Under the pieces are notes generated by a model that did not search any database, was not told where the DNA came from, and was given only the letters and a program-made list of their open reading frames with translations. Source: Seminavis robusta (taxonomy: Eukaryota > Bacillariophyta > Bacillariophyceae > Naviculales > Naviculaceae). From it: a stretch of DNA of 64,000 bases. Position 1 is the first letter of the stretch. Every line of letters starts with the position of its first letter. Shown one piece after another: positions 51,350 to 61,978 of the stretch. The stretch is taken from positions 1-64,000 of the forward strand of contig CAICTM010000459.1 in the NCBI GenBank assembly GCA_903772945.1. The letters run 5' to 3'. The position numbers and the translations under genes are program-made.

Positions 51350-52669
51350 ATGAAGCTTTCAATCCACCTTTCATCACTTGCCCTGGCATCCAACTTCTTG
51401 GCCATCATTAGGATGGCCACTGCCTTTTCGCCACCATCTACTAATACAAACTGCCTCGATCGTCGATTGCTGAGACTCCATGAAGCCTGGCGACCAGATA
51501 GTAGCAATGACCAGGAAATGCAAGAGCAAGCTCCGCCACAACAACAACAACAACAACAACAACCTCAAAGTTCATTGGTCGACGTGGCTAGAGAATTGGC
51601 ACAACAAGGACGAGACACACTCCAATCCACGGCAGATGCCAGTGTCACATCCGCCAAAAATGCCGCTCAAATGGTGGGCGGGCTGTCCACCGAAATGGCA
51701 TCCAAGGGTCGCAACACTGTCGGAGCGGCTTGGTCGGGGGTGTCCAATCTGACGGGGGGCATTGCAGCCACGGCACAACAAGGGTCTGGACGACTCACGT
51801 CGGCTGGACAGAAAACTCTGGGCTTGGTGTCCAACAAGAGTCGCGACGTCTTCCAATGGATGGACACACAGGCCAAGGAGGGAACCTCCGTCGTACAATC
51901 CAAAGCCAGGGACATGGTGCTGGGCTTTACAGGAAAATCCGACTATCAATTTGGAGATATTGCCAAGGAGGTTGTACGGAGAGCTTCCACGGCAGACTAC
52001 AATCTACAGGATATCATACTACTGCTCCGCGTCATGCTCACATTGGGAGCATCCGTCACGCCCTTGGCCAAATTGTTGCCCATTACAGTATTGTTGGAAA
52101 TGTTGAATACAACGATCGAAGCACGGTTGGGAGGGAAACTGTTGGAAGTATTAGCTCAAGCACTGGATGAACGGTTCATGGCAGCCTTTTCAGCTGAGGA
52201 ACTGGGAGATTTGGCCAAACGGTCACTGTCAGCGGCTATCATTGCTTTTACAGGCAAGGCATCCTATCAAAAGGGTGACATTGAAGAAACAGTGTCCAAA
52301 ATGAACAACAACAATAATAACAACAATAATGATGCCACTCAACAAGAGGAAAATGGACAAGACGAAAAAGCTGTGAATAACGCAACGACAGAAGTTGCCG
52401 TTGCAGAGCCATTATTACCGCCTTCTGTTTCGGCGCCGCCAAGGACATTGGAGCTGCGGATAGGACCTGACTTTGATGATTGGGACCGAGCATTTCGGGA
52501 AAGCCATCCAGATGTGGACATTGTGGTGGAGCAAAGTTTGGATCGCACTACCAGGAATAACAGTCAAAGCCCCAGTGCTACTCTGGAGGCCCTGGATAAG
52601 GAGTTTGTCAATGAACTCGAGGAATGGGACCGCAAGTTTGAGTCCATGATGTACGAGAATAAACAATAA
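51350..52669 (+). CDS. Plastid-targeted protein with repeated FTGK-x2-YQ-x-GDI motif, function unknown
   Basis: 439 residues from the ATG at 51350. I chose this start because it opens a signal peptide (LSIHLSSLALASNFLAIIRM) ending in ATAFSPP, a textbook diatom ASAFAP plastid motif. A poly-Gln run follows. Residues about 75-190 are alanine/serine/threonine-rich amphipathic segments (VDVARELAQQGRDTLQSTAD, ASKGRNTVGAAW) like LEA or apolipoprotein helices. Then come two copies of FTGK-xx-YQ-x-GDI (FTGKSDYQFGDI and FTGKASYQKGDI) around a hydrophobic core (LLLRVMLTLGASVTPLAKLLPITVLLEML). The C-terminus is acidic, with DWDRAF and EWDRKF repeats. I know no characterised homologue. A membrane- or lipid-surface role in the plastid is inference. 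Confidence 0.75.
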   Translation: MKLSIHLSSLALASNFLAIIRMATAFSPPSTNTNCLDRRLLRLHEAWRPDSSNDQEMQEQAPPQQQQQQQQPQSSLVDVARELAQQGRDTLQSTADASVTSAKNAAQMVGGLSTEMASKGRNTVGAAWSGVSNLTGGIAATAQQGSGRLTSAGQKTLGLVSNKSRDVFQWMDTQAKEGTSVVQSKARDMVLGFTGKSDYQFGDIAKEVVRRASTADYNLQDIILLLRVMLTLGASVTPLAKLLPITVLLEMLNTTIEARLGGKLLEVLAQALDERFMAAFSAEELGDLAKRSLSAAIIAFTGKASYQKGDIEETVSKMNNNNNNNNNDATQQEENGQDEKAVNNATTEVAVAEPLLPPSVSAPPRTLELRIGPDFDDWDRAFRESHPDVDIVVEQSLDRTTRNNSQSPSATLEALDKEFVNELEEWDRKFESMMYENKQ

Positions 52670-52933
52670 CGTTGAATCCAACAATCTACTACTGAGAAAA
52701 GTTACTGTAAGATGACAAGATACCGGTAGATCACTACATCCAGCTTGTGGCTATCTATCTCCAAATGTGTTTCCTGTTTGGCTGATATAGAAGTTGGATG
52801 ATGGTGTGGTCTCGTGATACTGGGGGTCTATCACATCTTTACACTCGATCTCCAAAACTGAGGGTTGCAAGTGAATGAATGATTCAAAAAAGTGTGCGCA
52901 TGCCATCAAACGGTAGTGCATCTGGTAGTCCCA

Positions 52934-54589
52934 CTACATACCCGAAACCACTTTGATGACACAAAAGTCTTCCAGACCATATAGACCCCCTTCTCGTCCA
53001 TTGCCACTGGCCCTGACTGCTGCAAACGGGGCACCTTCATCGGCACCTATGCCGTTGATCTCCACCATGCCAGATTTGAGAGATTTGGCCAGTCTCCGTC
53101 TTCGACTTTTATCTCGTGTGTAAAAGTAATTGGACAGTCCGTACGGCGTGCCATTGGCAATCTCCAGCGCCTCCTCTTCCGTATCAAATGGCATGATGGA
53201 CAAGACGGGTCCAAAGATTTCCTCCTGCATAATTGTCATGTCCGGTGTGACGTCGGCAAAAATGGTGGGTCGCACAAAATACCCTCGTGTCACACCGTCC
53301 GGCCGTCCCAATCCACCCGCCACCAAGGTGGCTCCTTCGTCCATGCCAAGCTGAATGTATCGTTGAACTCGTTCGTATTGCACCCGACTGGAAACGGGAC
53401 CGTAAAAGTCACCTTCGTGGTGCGCGGGCCGAAAGACGATATCGTCTCCATGAATCGTATCATTGGCAATTTGAATGGCAGTGTCGTAAATGCTTCGTTC
53501 CACCAACATGCGCGTCGGAGCGTTGCAACTTTGACCGGAATTATCAAAGCAACTCCAGACACCCGCTTTGACAATGTCTTGCAAGCCATCATCAACAATA
53601 TCGGCAAAGATTATGTTGGCTCCCTTGCCACCCAATTCGAGACTTGTTTTTTTGAGATTGCTCAGTGCGGCCGCTTGCGAAATGAGTTTTCCCGCTCGTG
53701 TGGATCCGGTAAAGGAAATCATATCAACGTGCATATGGGAACTGAGCTGTGTCCCGACACCGACCCCGTCGCCATTGACCAAATTAAAGACACCGGGTGG
53801 GAATCCTGCTTGATGGATCATTTCGGCAAAGAGCAAGGACGAGAGGGGAGCCACTTCGGAAGGTTTGAGGATACAAGTGCATCCCACCAACAGGGCCGGA
53901 ATGACTTTGAGTGTGACTTGATTCATGGGCCAATTCCAGGGGGTAATGAGTGCCACCACACCAACGGGTTCTTGAAAAATGAGCGTGGTGGGATTATTCT
54001 CATTGTCATTGTCATGCATAATTACCCCCGGCAAGAGTTTTTCGGGTTCAAAGTATTCCATGGCTTGGAGGAATTGCTCGATATGATAGAGACCCGATCC
54101 TACTTGTGCTTCTCGTGCAAAATCCAAGGGTGCCCCCATTTCAGCAGAGATGAGCTGCGCCATTTCTTCTTGTCGTTGGTCGTAAATGTGCAAGAGTTGT
54201 TCGACCAAGGCAATTCGTTCGGGAATGGATGTTTGCTGCGACCATGTGGAAAGGGCATCGCGGGCCGCTTGGACGGCCGCGTTGGTATCGGCGAGGGATC
54301 CCAAGGCAATCGTGGCAATGGATTCTTCGGTGGAGGGATTGATCACATTCATGGTTTGAAATGAGGAAGAGTTGGTAGTAGTAGTAGTTTCATCATCAGC
54401 AGCAGCAGTCAATGGCGTGGGAGCGACCCACTTTCCTCCAATGTAGAATTCCAAAAGATGATCGGAGAGAGGAAGGCTTGGACACGCTTCATCATCATCG
54501 CTGTCGCTGCTGCTGTCATGAGAATCATCACGGGAAGCAATGAGCGAAGGTAGGAAGCAAAGAAGAAGTAGTAATAGCCTTGCCCTCAT
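52934..54589 (-). CDS. Aldehyde dehydrogenase with signal peptide
   Basis: 551 residues, one exon. NAD(P)-dependent oxidation of an aldehyde. Motifs: TPWNWP with the oxyanion Asn219; KPSEVAPLS for cofactor; FTGSTRAGK; LELGGKG with Glu318; SGQSCNAPTR with nucleophile Cys355; EEIFGPVLSI. All catalytic parts are present. The start RARLLLLLLCFLPSLIAS is a signal peptide, followed by an acidic Ser/Asp linker, so the enzyme enters the secretory route. No Phe follows the cleavage site, so it is more likely ER or secreted than plastid. Most ALDHs are cytosolic or mitochondrial, so this placing is unusual. The physiological substrate is unknown. Confidence 0.9.
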   Translation of the reverse strand: MRARLLLLLLCFLPSLIASRDDSHDSSSDSDDDEACPSLPLSDHLLEFYIGGKWVAPTPLTAAADDETTTTTNSSSFQTMNVINPSTEESIATIALGSLADTNAAVQAARDALSTWSQQTSIPERIALVEQLLHIYDQRQEEMAQLISAEMGAPLDFAREAQVGSGLYHIEQFLQAMEYFEPEKLLPGVIMHDNDNENNPTTLIFQEPVGVVALITPWNWPMNQVTLKVIPALLVGCTCILKPSEVAPLSSLLFAEMIHQAGFPPGVFNLVNGDGVGVGTQLSSHMHVDMISFTGSTRAGKLISQAAALSNLKKTSLELGGKGANIIFADIVDDGLQDIVKAGVWSCFDNSGQSCNAPTRMLVERSIYDTAIQIANDTIHGDDIVFRPAHHEGDFYGPVSSRVQYERVQRYIQLGMDEGATLVAGGLGRPDGVTRGYFVRPTIFADVTPDMTIMQEEIFGPVLSIMPFDTEEEALEIANGTPYGLSNYFYTRDKSRRRRLAKSLKSGMVEINGIGADEGAPFAAVRASGNGREGGLYGLEDFCVIKVVSGM

Positions 54590-54973
54590 CGTCGATCGTC
54601 GTGAAATAAATAGAGGAATGAGATGGTGCTCGGGTTGAGATCTGACGGATCTTCAGTCTTCCGACGCCAACCATCCAGAAGATCTTTGCAGATCCTTGAC
54701 TGGATCCTTGATTTGACAGCTTTGCTGATGGTGTATTTTAATAACAAGGTTTCTACTTCGGTGGAAATGTGCGTGTCGCAGAAGACTCCTTGGACATTTT
54801 AGACGTGACCCTAAGCTTTGAATGACTTTTGTCGCGTGTCTTTTTTCCAAGGAATTAAAGACAAAGTGCACTTCAAGCAGCAACGTCACCTCAGCTGCTG
54901 CTTTGCCTCCATGGAAAGGCGGCTTTGCCAAATGGACGAACACGAACAGCTGTCTCCCTCTCAATTGCACCAA

Positions 54974-54980
54974 TATATAT
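54974..54980 (+). promoter_or_regulatory. Candidate TATA box of the histidine-kinase-like gene
   Basis: TATATAT within CAATATATATTATCC lies 58 bases upstream of the ATG at 55038 and downstream of an earlier in-frame ATG at 54822. If it is the true TATA box, transcription starts near 55005-55010 and the earlier ATG is not in the mRNA. This is the reason for choosing 55038. Confidence 0.35.
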
Positions 54981-55037
54981 TATCCAGTCCCAGCCAATGC
55001 AAAGAGGAACAAAAGGTTTGTTTGCCGCGATAAAATA

Positions 55038-57653
55038 ATGGAGTGGCCAGCAATCACCGCACAAGATAAGGGGAATTGCACCATGATGATGAGACAACCC
55101 TCCCAACAGACGGCAGATGCGACTGTGGATGCAAACAACAACAACAACGGCAGCAGCACTCCCTTGGAGAATGACAATGATGTGTCCCACTCGGTGGCTG
55201 GTTCCAACAGCAGTGATACCAAGCGAAGAAGGCGACGACAAGCATCTGCCGTGCACTGCCTCCGATGGATGTTGGGGATTGTCTTGTTGTGTTCTACCGT
55301 CAGCATTGCCAGTTTGGTCTACTTGCTCCAATCGGAAACAGAACAGAATGAATTCGAGACACAACTGGAGAGTGATGCGACCAAATTGCTGTCAAGTGTG
55401 GGACGCAATTTTGCCATGACGCTGGCGGCAGCCGAGCTGTACATGTATCGCATCATGTACCAAGCCGCACTGAGCGATGCCACGTGGCCCATGATTACCA
55501 TTCCTGGACTGGCGGTCCAAGCGGCCAAATTGATGAGTCAAACCAATTCCATTTACATGACGTTCTATCCGCTGATTGCGACTCCAGAAGATCGAAAGAC
55601 ATGGGAGAATTTTACACAACACAATGACGGCTGGGTCGAGGAAGCACTCCAAGTACAAGCCAAGGATCCCAATTTTCATGGGCCCATTCTCGACAATTAC
55701 ACCAAAAGTTATACCGTTTGGAGAAATGAAGGACCCGAACCCGATAATGCCACTGGACCCTTTCTACCGTCGTGGATGGGAAGTCCCGTGATTCCCTACT
55801 ATTACCCCTACAACTGGAACGCATTGGCGTATCCGGCATTTGGAGAGGGACTTACCCATTGCATGCACACCAAATGTGCCGTCGTAACTCCGGTGGCCAA
55901 CAATGCCGATCCCAATGATCCCGTCGCCGTGGCACAGGCCCGTGTCACATCCGATTGGGGTAGTCTCTATCTGTCACAGGACGATGATTCCAATGAGCCA
56001 TTCAGTGATTTGTACTACCCCGTGCTACCCGCGTTGGACGATGTTGTCTTTGCGGATCCACACAACAACATCTCGGCGTTGGGAACAGTAGCATTCTCCT
56101 TTTACTGGAGACACTCGCTCAAGGATATACTCCCCAGTCAATCCAAAGGACTCATTCTGGTCGTACAAAACCCCTGTCGAGGAGGGCAAAGCTTTACGTA
56201 TCAAATCAATGGAGCACAGCCAGTCTTTTTGGGATTTGGTGATTTGCACGAACCAAAATTCGACCGCTATGCCAGATCCTCTCCCTTGGCCACACTCATC
56301 GAACGCAACAAGGGGAAATACACCGGATTACCCATGAATGACAACTTTTGTCCCTTTACCATCACCGTCTATCCCTCCACATTCATGGCCAAGGACTACA
56401 TTACCAACGAACCCATCTTGTTTGCCTTGGGATCGGCATTCATTTTCATCTTTGTCGCCACGCTGTTTTGTGCCTACGATTTTCTCATTCGACGCGAATT
56501 CAATGCCAAACAACGACTCCTCGATATCAAACGACACTTGATGATGTTTGTCAGTCAAGAAGTCCAAAGACCCCTCAATGCCGTCTGCCAGGGATTGTCC
56601 ATGTTACAAGATGAAATGAAAGATGCCGTACCGGCCATTACGCATGAGAACAATCGAATGCACTATTATCACCACAATCTACTCGATGATTCCAATGTTG
56701 CACTGCGGACTCAATATCTTCAGGATGATGCCGATCATTTGCGATCGCATTTGGAAGGATGGTTGCACATGACCAAAATGATTTGTGATTCGGCCGAGTC
56801 GTCCGTAGATGTGCTGGGGGATCTGTTGGCATACGATGATATTATTCAAACAACCGACACCGAGGACGACAGCAGCTTTGCGTTGAAGCTGTCCGTGTTG
56901 AATCTGTGGAAGCTCATCTCGGACACGTCGCAGGAATTCCTGTACAGTGCCCGCAGCAAAAACCTGCAATACTCGTTGGAGAATCGCCTGTTGGATACGG
57001 ACCTGGAGGGTGAAGATGATTTGGAAGATCCAGAGACCAGAATGGAGTCTCTCAAACTAGTGGGAGATCAAAAGCGTCTGACGCAACTGCTTCGAAACCT
57101 ACTCTCCAACGCAATCAAGGTGACATCTCCGAATGGTACGTACGAGTGCAAGTTGTATCCTCCTGTTGTTGCCTAGACAGTTCTTCTCTCACATTTCCCC
57201 CTGCGCATAACATCAGGCCGATTGACCATTCGAGTTTCTTGGGAACCCATGTCCGATTCGGAAACATACGACAAGCACGTGTTGGAATTGGGGGAAGAAG
57301 TGAGTTTCAACCGTCGTGGGACGGCCCGTCTCGAGGTTACGGACACGGGCAAAGGATTGGCAGAATCACAGCTTCAATTGCTGCAGGATGGAGCAGAAGT
57401 CATTTCGGCTGACAATTTCGAAGCGGGAAAGATCAAAGACATTGGGCTTTTGATCAGCAAGAGGGTGGCATTGCAACATAATGGTGATCTGAAAGCATCC
57501 TCGAGTGAAAATGGGACGACGTTTACATTGGAGCTGCCGCTGTATCATGTACCAGACAACAATAGCCACGCTGAGGACGAGCTACGTAGCCTTCCGCCAA
57601 TCCCCTGTCCCGTGGATTTGGCTGGAATGTACGGGCGGCAGCAACAGAAGTAG
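55038..57653 (+). CDS. Receptor histidine-kinase-like protein lacking the phosphoacceptor His
   Basis: Exons 55038-57135 and 57217-57653 (intron 81 bp) give 844 residues. TM1 (CLRWMLGIVLLCSTVSIASLVY) is followed by an ectodomain of about 370 residues homologous to that of the cyclase at 40537, then TM2 (ILFALGSAFIFIFVATLFCAY). The cytosolic part has a HisKA-like helix FVSQEVQRPLNAV, where the usual SHE is SQE, so Gln507 replaces the phosphorylated His. The ATPase domain has N-box RNLLSNAIKV (Asn691), then VTDTGKGL, but the second glycine box is degenerate (DIGLLISK). ATP binding is plausible; autophosphorylation in the normal way is not. No receiver domain follows. A start at 55083 (MMMRQPS) is also possible. 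Confidence 0.85.
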
Positions 57654-58845
57654 GATTAACGACAATGGAATACGGGGATGGGGTCAAGGGTGGCGAAGCT
57701 GCCCCCATTTGCATCAATCTCTACTTGGCAAGTAGCAATATTTGATGGATAGCAAAGTATTGGTCCGCTGCAAAAATCATGGGTGGTGTGTGTGGTGTTG
57801 TCACAGTGGCTCAACTTCAGAGGTTTCAAGTTTGCCTAGCCCACTTTCGTCCACGCTCTCTAACTCATATGATAGTCCTAGTGGAAGATTTATTGAGCAC
57901 CGAAGTTTCAGATCGTTCACCCAGCAGCACGGTGAATCCGCCGATCCCAAACAATCAATAAGAGGAAAGCACTCTTTTCTGATCGAATTTATACCAGAGC
58001 TGCAAGCCCGTCTTTCCCCAGTGCCTAGTATAGTCAACATTGTGTAGTCTTCAGAGTGATTGTGGTGATTTTGCCACCATGAAGGACTTGGAGGTTTAGA
58101 TTGGACTGTTCATAGAAAAACTTTCTCAACGTGCCGTCTCCCAATGAAACCAGCTTCCTGAGATTTGGGCAGCATTTGAGATTTTAAAAACTACTATATT
58201 CGCTATTTTTGGTTGCCACCTGTTATGGCAATCATGCTAAGTGCATCGCCGTTTGTTTCCATCTGCCGTATCATAAGAGGCTACTTGTACTACTCGAGTA
58301 CTATTTTAAAATAGCTAGCTAGAGCTCTCATGGCAACCATCCATACATGTAGCTATTGGTACCGTATTGGTACTATACCTTACTGTACTAGTACGTGGGT
58401 ACGTGGGGAGCGTGGGAGAAGGCAGGCAGCCAAAAAGATGAAAAGATGAGGAGGAATTAGGTTAAAGATTTAAGGGGGAAATTGAAGAAGACTTAACAAA
58501 TATTAACCTTGGAACAGTCCTGCATAGAAAGAGAAGTTCTCCATTCATGCTTCAAGTTCTCTCGTGTGGTATTACAGAGGTGGTGCGTGCTGCGCACCTC
58601 AGAACGCACCTCGAATGTGTCCAGAAGGCGTTGGAGGAATGGGATTTAACATCTTCTTCAAACTATAACGGAGCAATAACCGCCAACCGCCACCAAACGT
58701 TAGACTGATCATCATTCGATCTTTCAACACAATTTAGTCATCAACAGTTATTTTAGTGGTCCTCAGTTTTTGTGCTCGAACTTTTACGGCGCCCTTTGCC
58801 ACCATCATCCTTTGTCGGCGGCTTCTTGTAAGCACAAGAGGGATC
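57654..58845. other. Long spacer, no gene seen
   Basis: 1.2 kb without a defensible frame. It holds CTAGCTAGAGC near 58315 and clusters of GTAC/TACTAGTAC words near 58350-58400. It presumably includes the 3' end of the kinase-like gene and the promoter of the protease gene. Confidence 0.45.
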
Positions 58846-60640
58846 ATGACTGCCTTTTGGAACAGAGTAAGAGCATTACTCTTCATTCTGCCTGGACTGC
58901 TCCATGTTTCCCAGAGTTATCATATCCAACCAGATCTAGAGGCTGAGAATCCTTCCGATGGCTTCAAGTATATTGATGTGACTGGACTTGGCACAAATTT
59001 TGAGTTCTATGGTTTGGACCAACTTGAGATCAAGGTGCTTTCCTCGACGCCCGTCTGGACGGTAACGAACATGCATATGAGCGAGAAGTTCTTTTATGGA
59101 TCGACTGACGATGAATCTATTTTGGTTTCGTTGTCACGACATGTCTCGGACGACGGCCTTCACAACATCGTGACGGGAACCGCTCATGATACCATCAATG
59201 GAATTTACTACATAATCAAAAGAAATGGCGCCGGTAAACAAATTGTGGTTGTCAAATATGTGGAGGATATGAATCGTGAAGGCGACCCCCCAGAGCCACC
59301 AAAGGGGCACAGCACAATTACTGTCAGCAATGCGACAACCAGCACGTCGAATGTGTCCCCGGAGACCGCTACAACAATTGACTTGTTGGTAGTATGGACA
59401 GAGAAGGCAGAATGCCATTACAGCAACCTGACCACTGGCTGTACTGTTACCTCAACGACCCAAGCAAACATCGAGGCTGGCATAGATGCGCTCAAGACCG
59501 AAGCCGAAACTGTCCATTCCAATTCTGACACTCAGATTACATTCAACCTTGTACGGCAACGAGACGTGTCCGGATACGTGGGAAACGGCAATATGAGCCT
59601 CCTCCTCCTAAGGATAGCCGATGATTCTGATTCGTACATGGATGATCTGAACACAATCGCGTTAGTATATCGGGTGAAGAAAATTGATGATTTGATATAC
59701 AGAGTGTCTCAACTCGTGCTCACGCATCGTCGTTCGTTTGAACTATTCACGTCCAGGGATACCTATGGCAGTGACTTGATCATGGCGGTCGACGAAGATA
59801 GTGACAGCACCTGCGGATATGCCTTTTTCTTTGGCGGACCTTCCGCCAGCTTCTCAACAATGAGCACAAATTGTTTCTTCGCGATGGCGTACTCCTTTAC
59901 GCATGAACTTGGTCACAACATGGTAAGGTAACCATTGCATTGCCATTGATTGTATCAATTTCACTCCTGTTTGGTTGGGCTGGATAACTGACAAGTAGTA
60001 CCCCCGAATCTCTTTACACAGGGCTGTGACCATGACCGCGGGTCCAACAATCAATGCGACGAGAAAGTACATAAAGCTACTAACTATGGGTATCGACAAC
60101 CATCAGGCTTATGGCGAACGGTGATGGCATACAATTGCCGAACTGATCAATGTGACAAAGGTACAGTCACTGGTTGCCCCAGGATTCCCTACTTTTCCGG
60201 GATTGCAGACTACACGGATATGAACTCTCTGGGGGGTGCTAACAATGTACGTCAATTCTCTGTTTGAAACCTGTATGCGTGCGCCTTTGACTTTCAAGAT
60301 TTCTTCATGTCTAATGCCTATGAATGAATTCATCAATCAGAATTGTCGAGGAACTATAAATGCCAACAAAGCCGCCATAGCTGCATATCGACACATAGGT
60401 ATGAATGTTTCCTTGCCTACTTCCCGGCGCCTTCCATCATGACACTCATGGATCTCTTTTCTGTATTGTTCGTCAGGCCCATCACCGGCGCCGACACCTG
60501 CGCCAACTCCAGCACCAGCTGTACCAACGCCAGCCCCGACGCCAGCCCCGACGCCAGCACCAATTTTTACACCTGCTCCAACGCCGCGTCCAACAGGATG
60601 TGCCTGGGAAGTGTTATCTCTCTTTGGGTTCCGTCACTGA
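58846..60640 (+). CDS. Secreted metzincin-type metalloprotease with TPAP-repeat tail
   Basis: Exons 58846-59922, 60022-60246, 60341-60398 and 60477-60640 (introns 99, 94 and 78 bp) give 507 residues. The first ATG opens a signal peptide (RALLFILPGLLHVSQS). A propeptide-like domain precedes the protease domain, which begins near TIDLLVVWTEKAE. The zinc site is HELGHNMGCDHD (His353, Glu354, His357, His363), split by intron 1, and the Met-turn is TVMAYNC (Met394). This is the M12B/reprolysin-like layout. The last exon is a proline-rich run of TPAP repeats, then a short tail ending in FGFRH. The third and fourth exons, the intron between them and 3' sequence are tandemly duplicated downstream, so other 3' ends may exist. 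Confidence 0.85.
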
Positions 60641-61314
60641 GGCATCATCTCTCTTCGGATTCCATAGCTAGCGAGCTAAAAGATAAGATGAAAGTTGGAT
60701 TGCCTCCTCAAGATACCTTTTCAGAGCCAGATGGCTCCAAATCGATTCCTTCCCCTCCCATTCTGTTGGAGGTACTTCATAGTTTGGTGCTGCAGAAAGA
60801 CCTGTTGCTGCCACTGCTGCCACTAGCTAGCATCGTCTGCGTTATGCCAACGAAGCCGCCATAGCTGCATATCGAAACATAGGTATGAATGTGTCCTTGC
60901 CTCCTTCTCGGCGCCTTCCATCATGACACTCATGGATCCCTTTTCTGTATAGTTTGTCAGGCCCTTCACCAGCGCCGACACCAGCGCCAACTCCAGCACC
61001 AGCTGTACCAACTCCAGCCCCGACGCCAGCACCACTTTTTACACCTGCTCCAACGCCGCTTCCAACAGGATGTGCCTGGGAAGTGCCATCTCTCTTTGGA
61101 TTCCGTCACTGAGGCATCATCTCTCTTTGGATTCCATAGCTAGCGAGCTAAAATATAAGATGAAAGTTGGATTCCCTCCTCAAGATTCCTTTTCAGCGCC
61201 AGATGGCTCCAAATCGATTCCTTCCCCTCCCATGCTGTTGGAGGTACTTCATAGTTTGGTGCTGCAGAAAGACCTGTTGCTGCCACTGCTGCCACTAGCT
61301 AGCATCGTCTGCGG
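60361..61314 (+). repeat. Tandem duplication of the protease 3' region
   Basis: 60361-60841 recurs at 60845-61314 (offset 484 at the left end, about 470 bases in the second copy, around 95 percent alike by eye). The unit contains most of exon 3, the whole 78-bp intron with its donor and acceptor, the TPAP exon, the stop and about 200 bases beyond. The second copy has fewer TPAP units. The copies are separated by only a few bases. Confidence 0.88.
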
Positions 61315-61496
61315 TTTTTGATGTTGACAAGGACACGAGAAACTTGGGAGAGCGAGGTAATGTACATACTGTAGTGCAATGAAGTGTTTGTCGCTGCTTC
61401 TGAGCCCATCCCCTTGCAGCTTGGCCAAGTTTCGGTTCCACCAGCACAGATGGTAGTGTAAAGTACCGCGAGAATAGTCTGAAAACTATCTTCGAG

Positions 61497-61757
61497 GAGC
61501 ATGTAAGAGCGATTAAGTTGGATGATATCAATATCCAAGAAAAGGAGCACCGGATCCTTGTCAAGTTAACCTTCAAGCCCGACCTTTGTGTACTGCGTGG
61601 AACTGAATTAGTTGTGGGCGAAATAAAACAGAAGCCAAATTACAACATGGACCATGCAACTCAACGATGTGCATTGTACTGCTATGCTGTCCTCTACTTC
61701 TACAGAGTTCTCCTTGGCATTCCGGTCAACCGAGCGAGTCTGTGGCTTTTGGTATGA
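61497..61757 (+). pseudogene. Fragment resembling a PD-(D/E)XK-type domain
   Basis: The plus frame reads AIKLDDINIQEKEHRILVKL, then FKPDLCVLRGTELVVGEIKQ, in which PD followed by EIK has the spacing of a PD-(D/E)XK nuclease core, then a hydrophobic helix (CALYCYAVLYFYRVLLGI). There is no ATG and no continuation upstream, so it looks like a gene remnant. The family call is weak. Confidence 0.3.
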
Positions 61758-61810
61758 AAGGGCTCGAAATCAGGATTTTAAGAATCCAATTAAATTGATC
61801 AATTCCAATC

Positions 61811-61978
61811 CAAAATATAAAACCGAAACCTAAATATAAAACCGAAACCTAAATATAAAACCGAAACCAAATTACTATGGTAAATAACTAGTAAAATCAA
61901 ACCGAAACCTAAATATCAAACCGAAACCTAAATATAAAATCGAAACCTAAATATAAAATCGAAATCCAAATATAAAGC
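61811..61978. repeat. AT-rich minisatellite, about 19-bp unit
   Basis: About seven tandem copies of AAATATAAAACCGAAACCT with small variants (ATCAAACCG, ATAAAATCG), interrupted once near 61870-61900 by unrelated sequence. It follows the PD-(D/E)XK-like remnant directly. Confidence 0.85.

Noticed and set aside
51536-51570. CAA-rich run as a functional microsatellite
   Set aside because: It encodes a poly-glutamine run within an open frame and similar runs occur in several genes here, so it needs no separate explanation.
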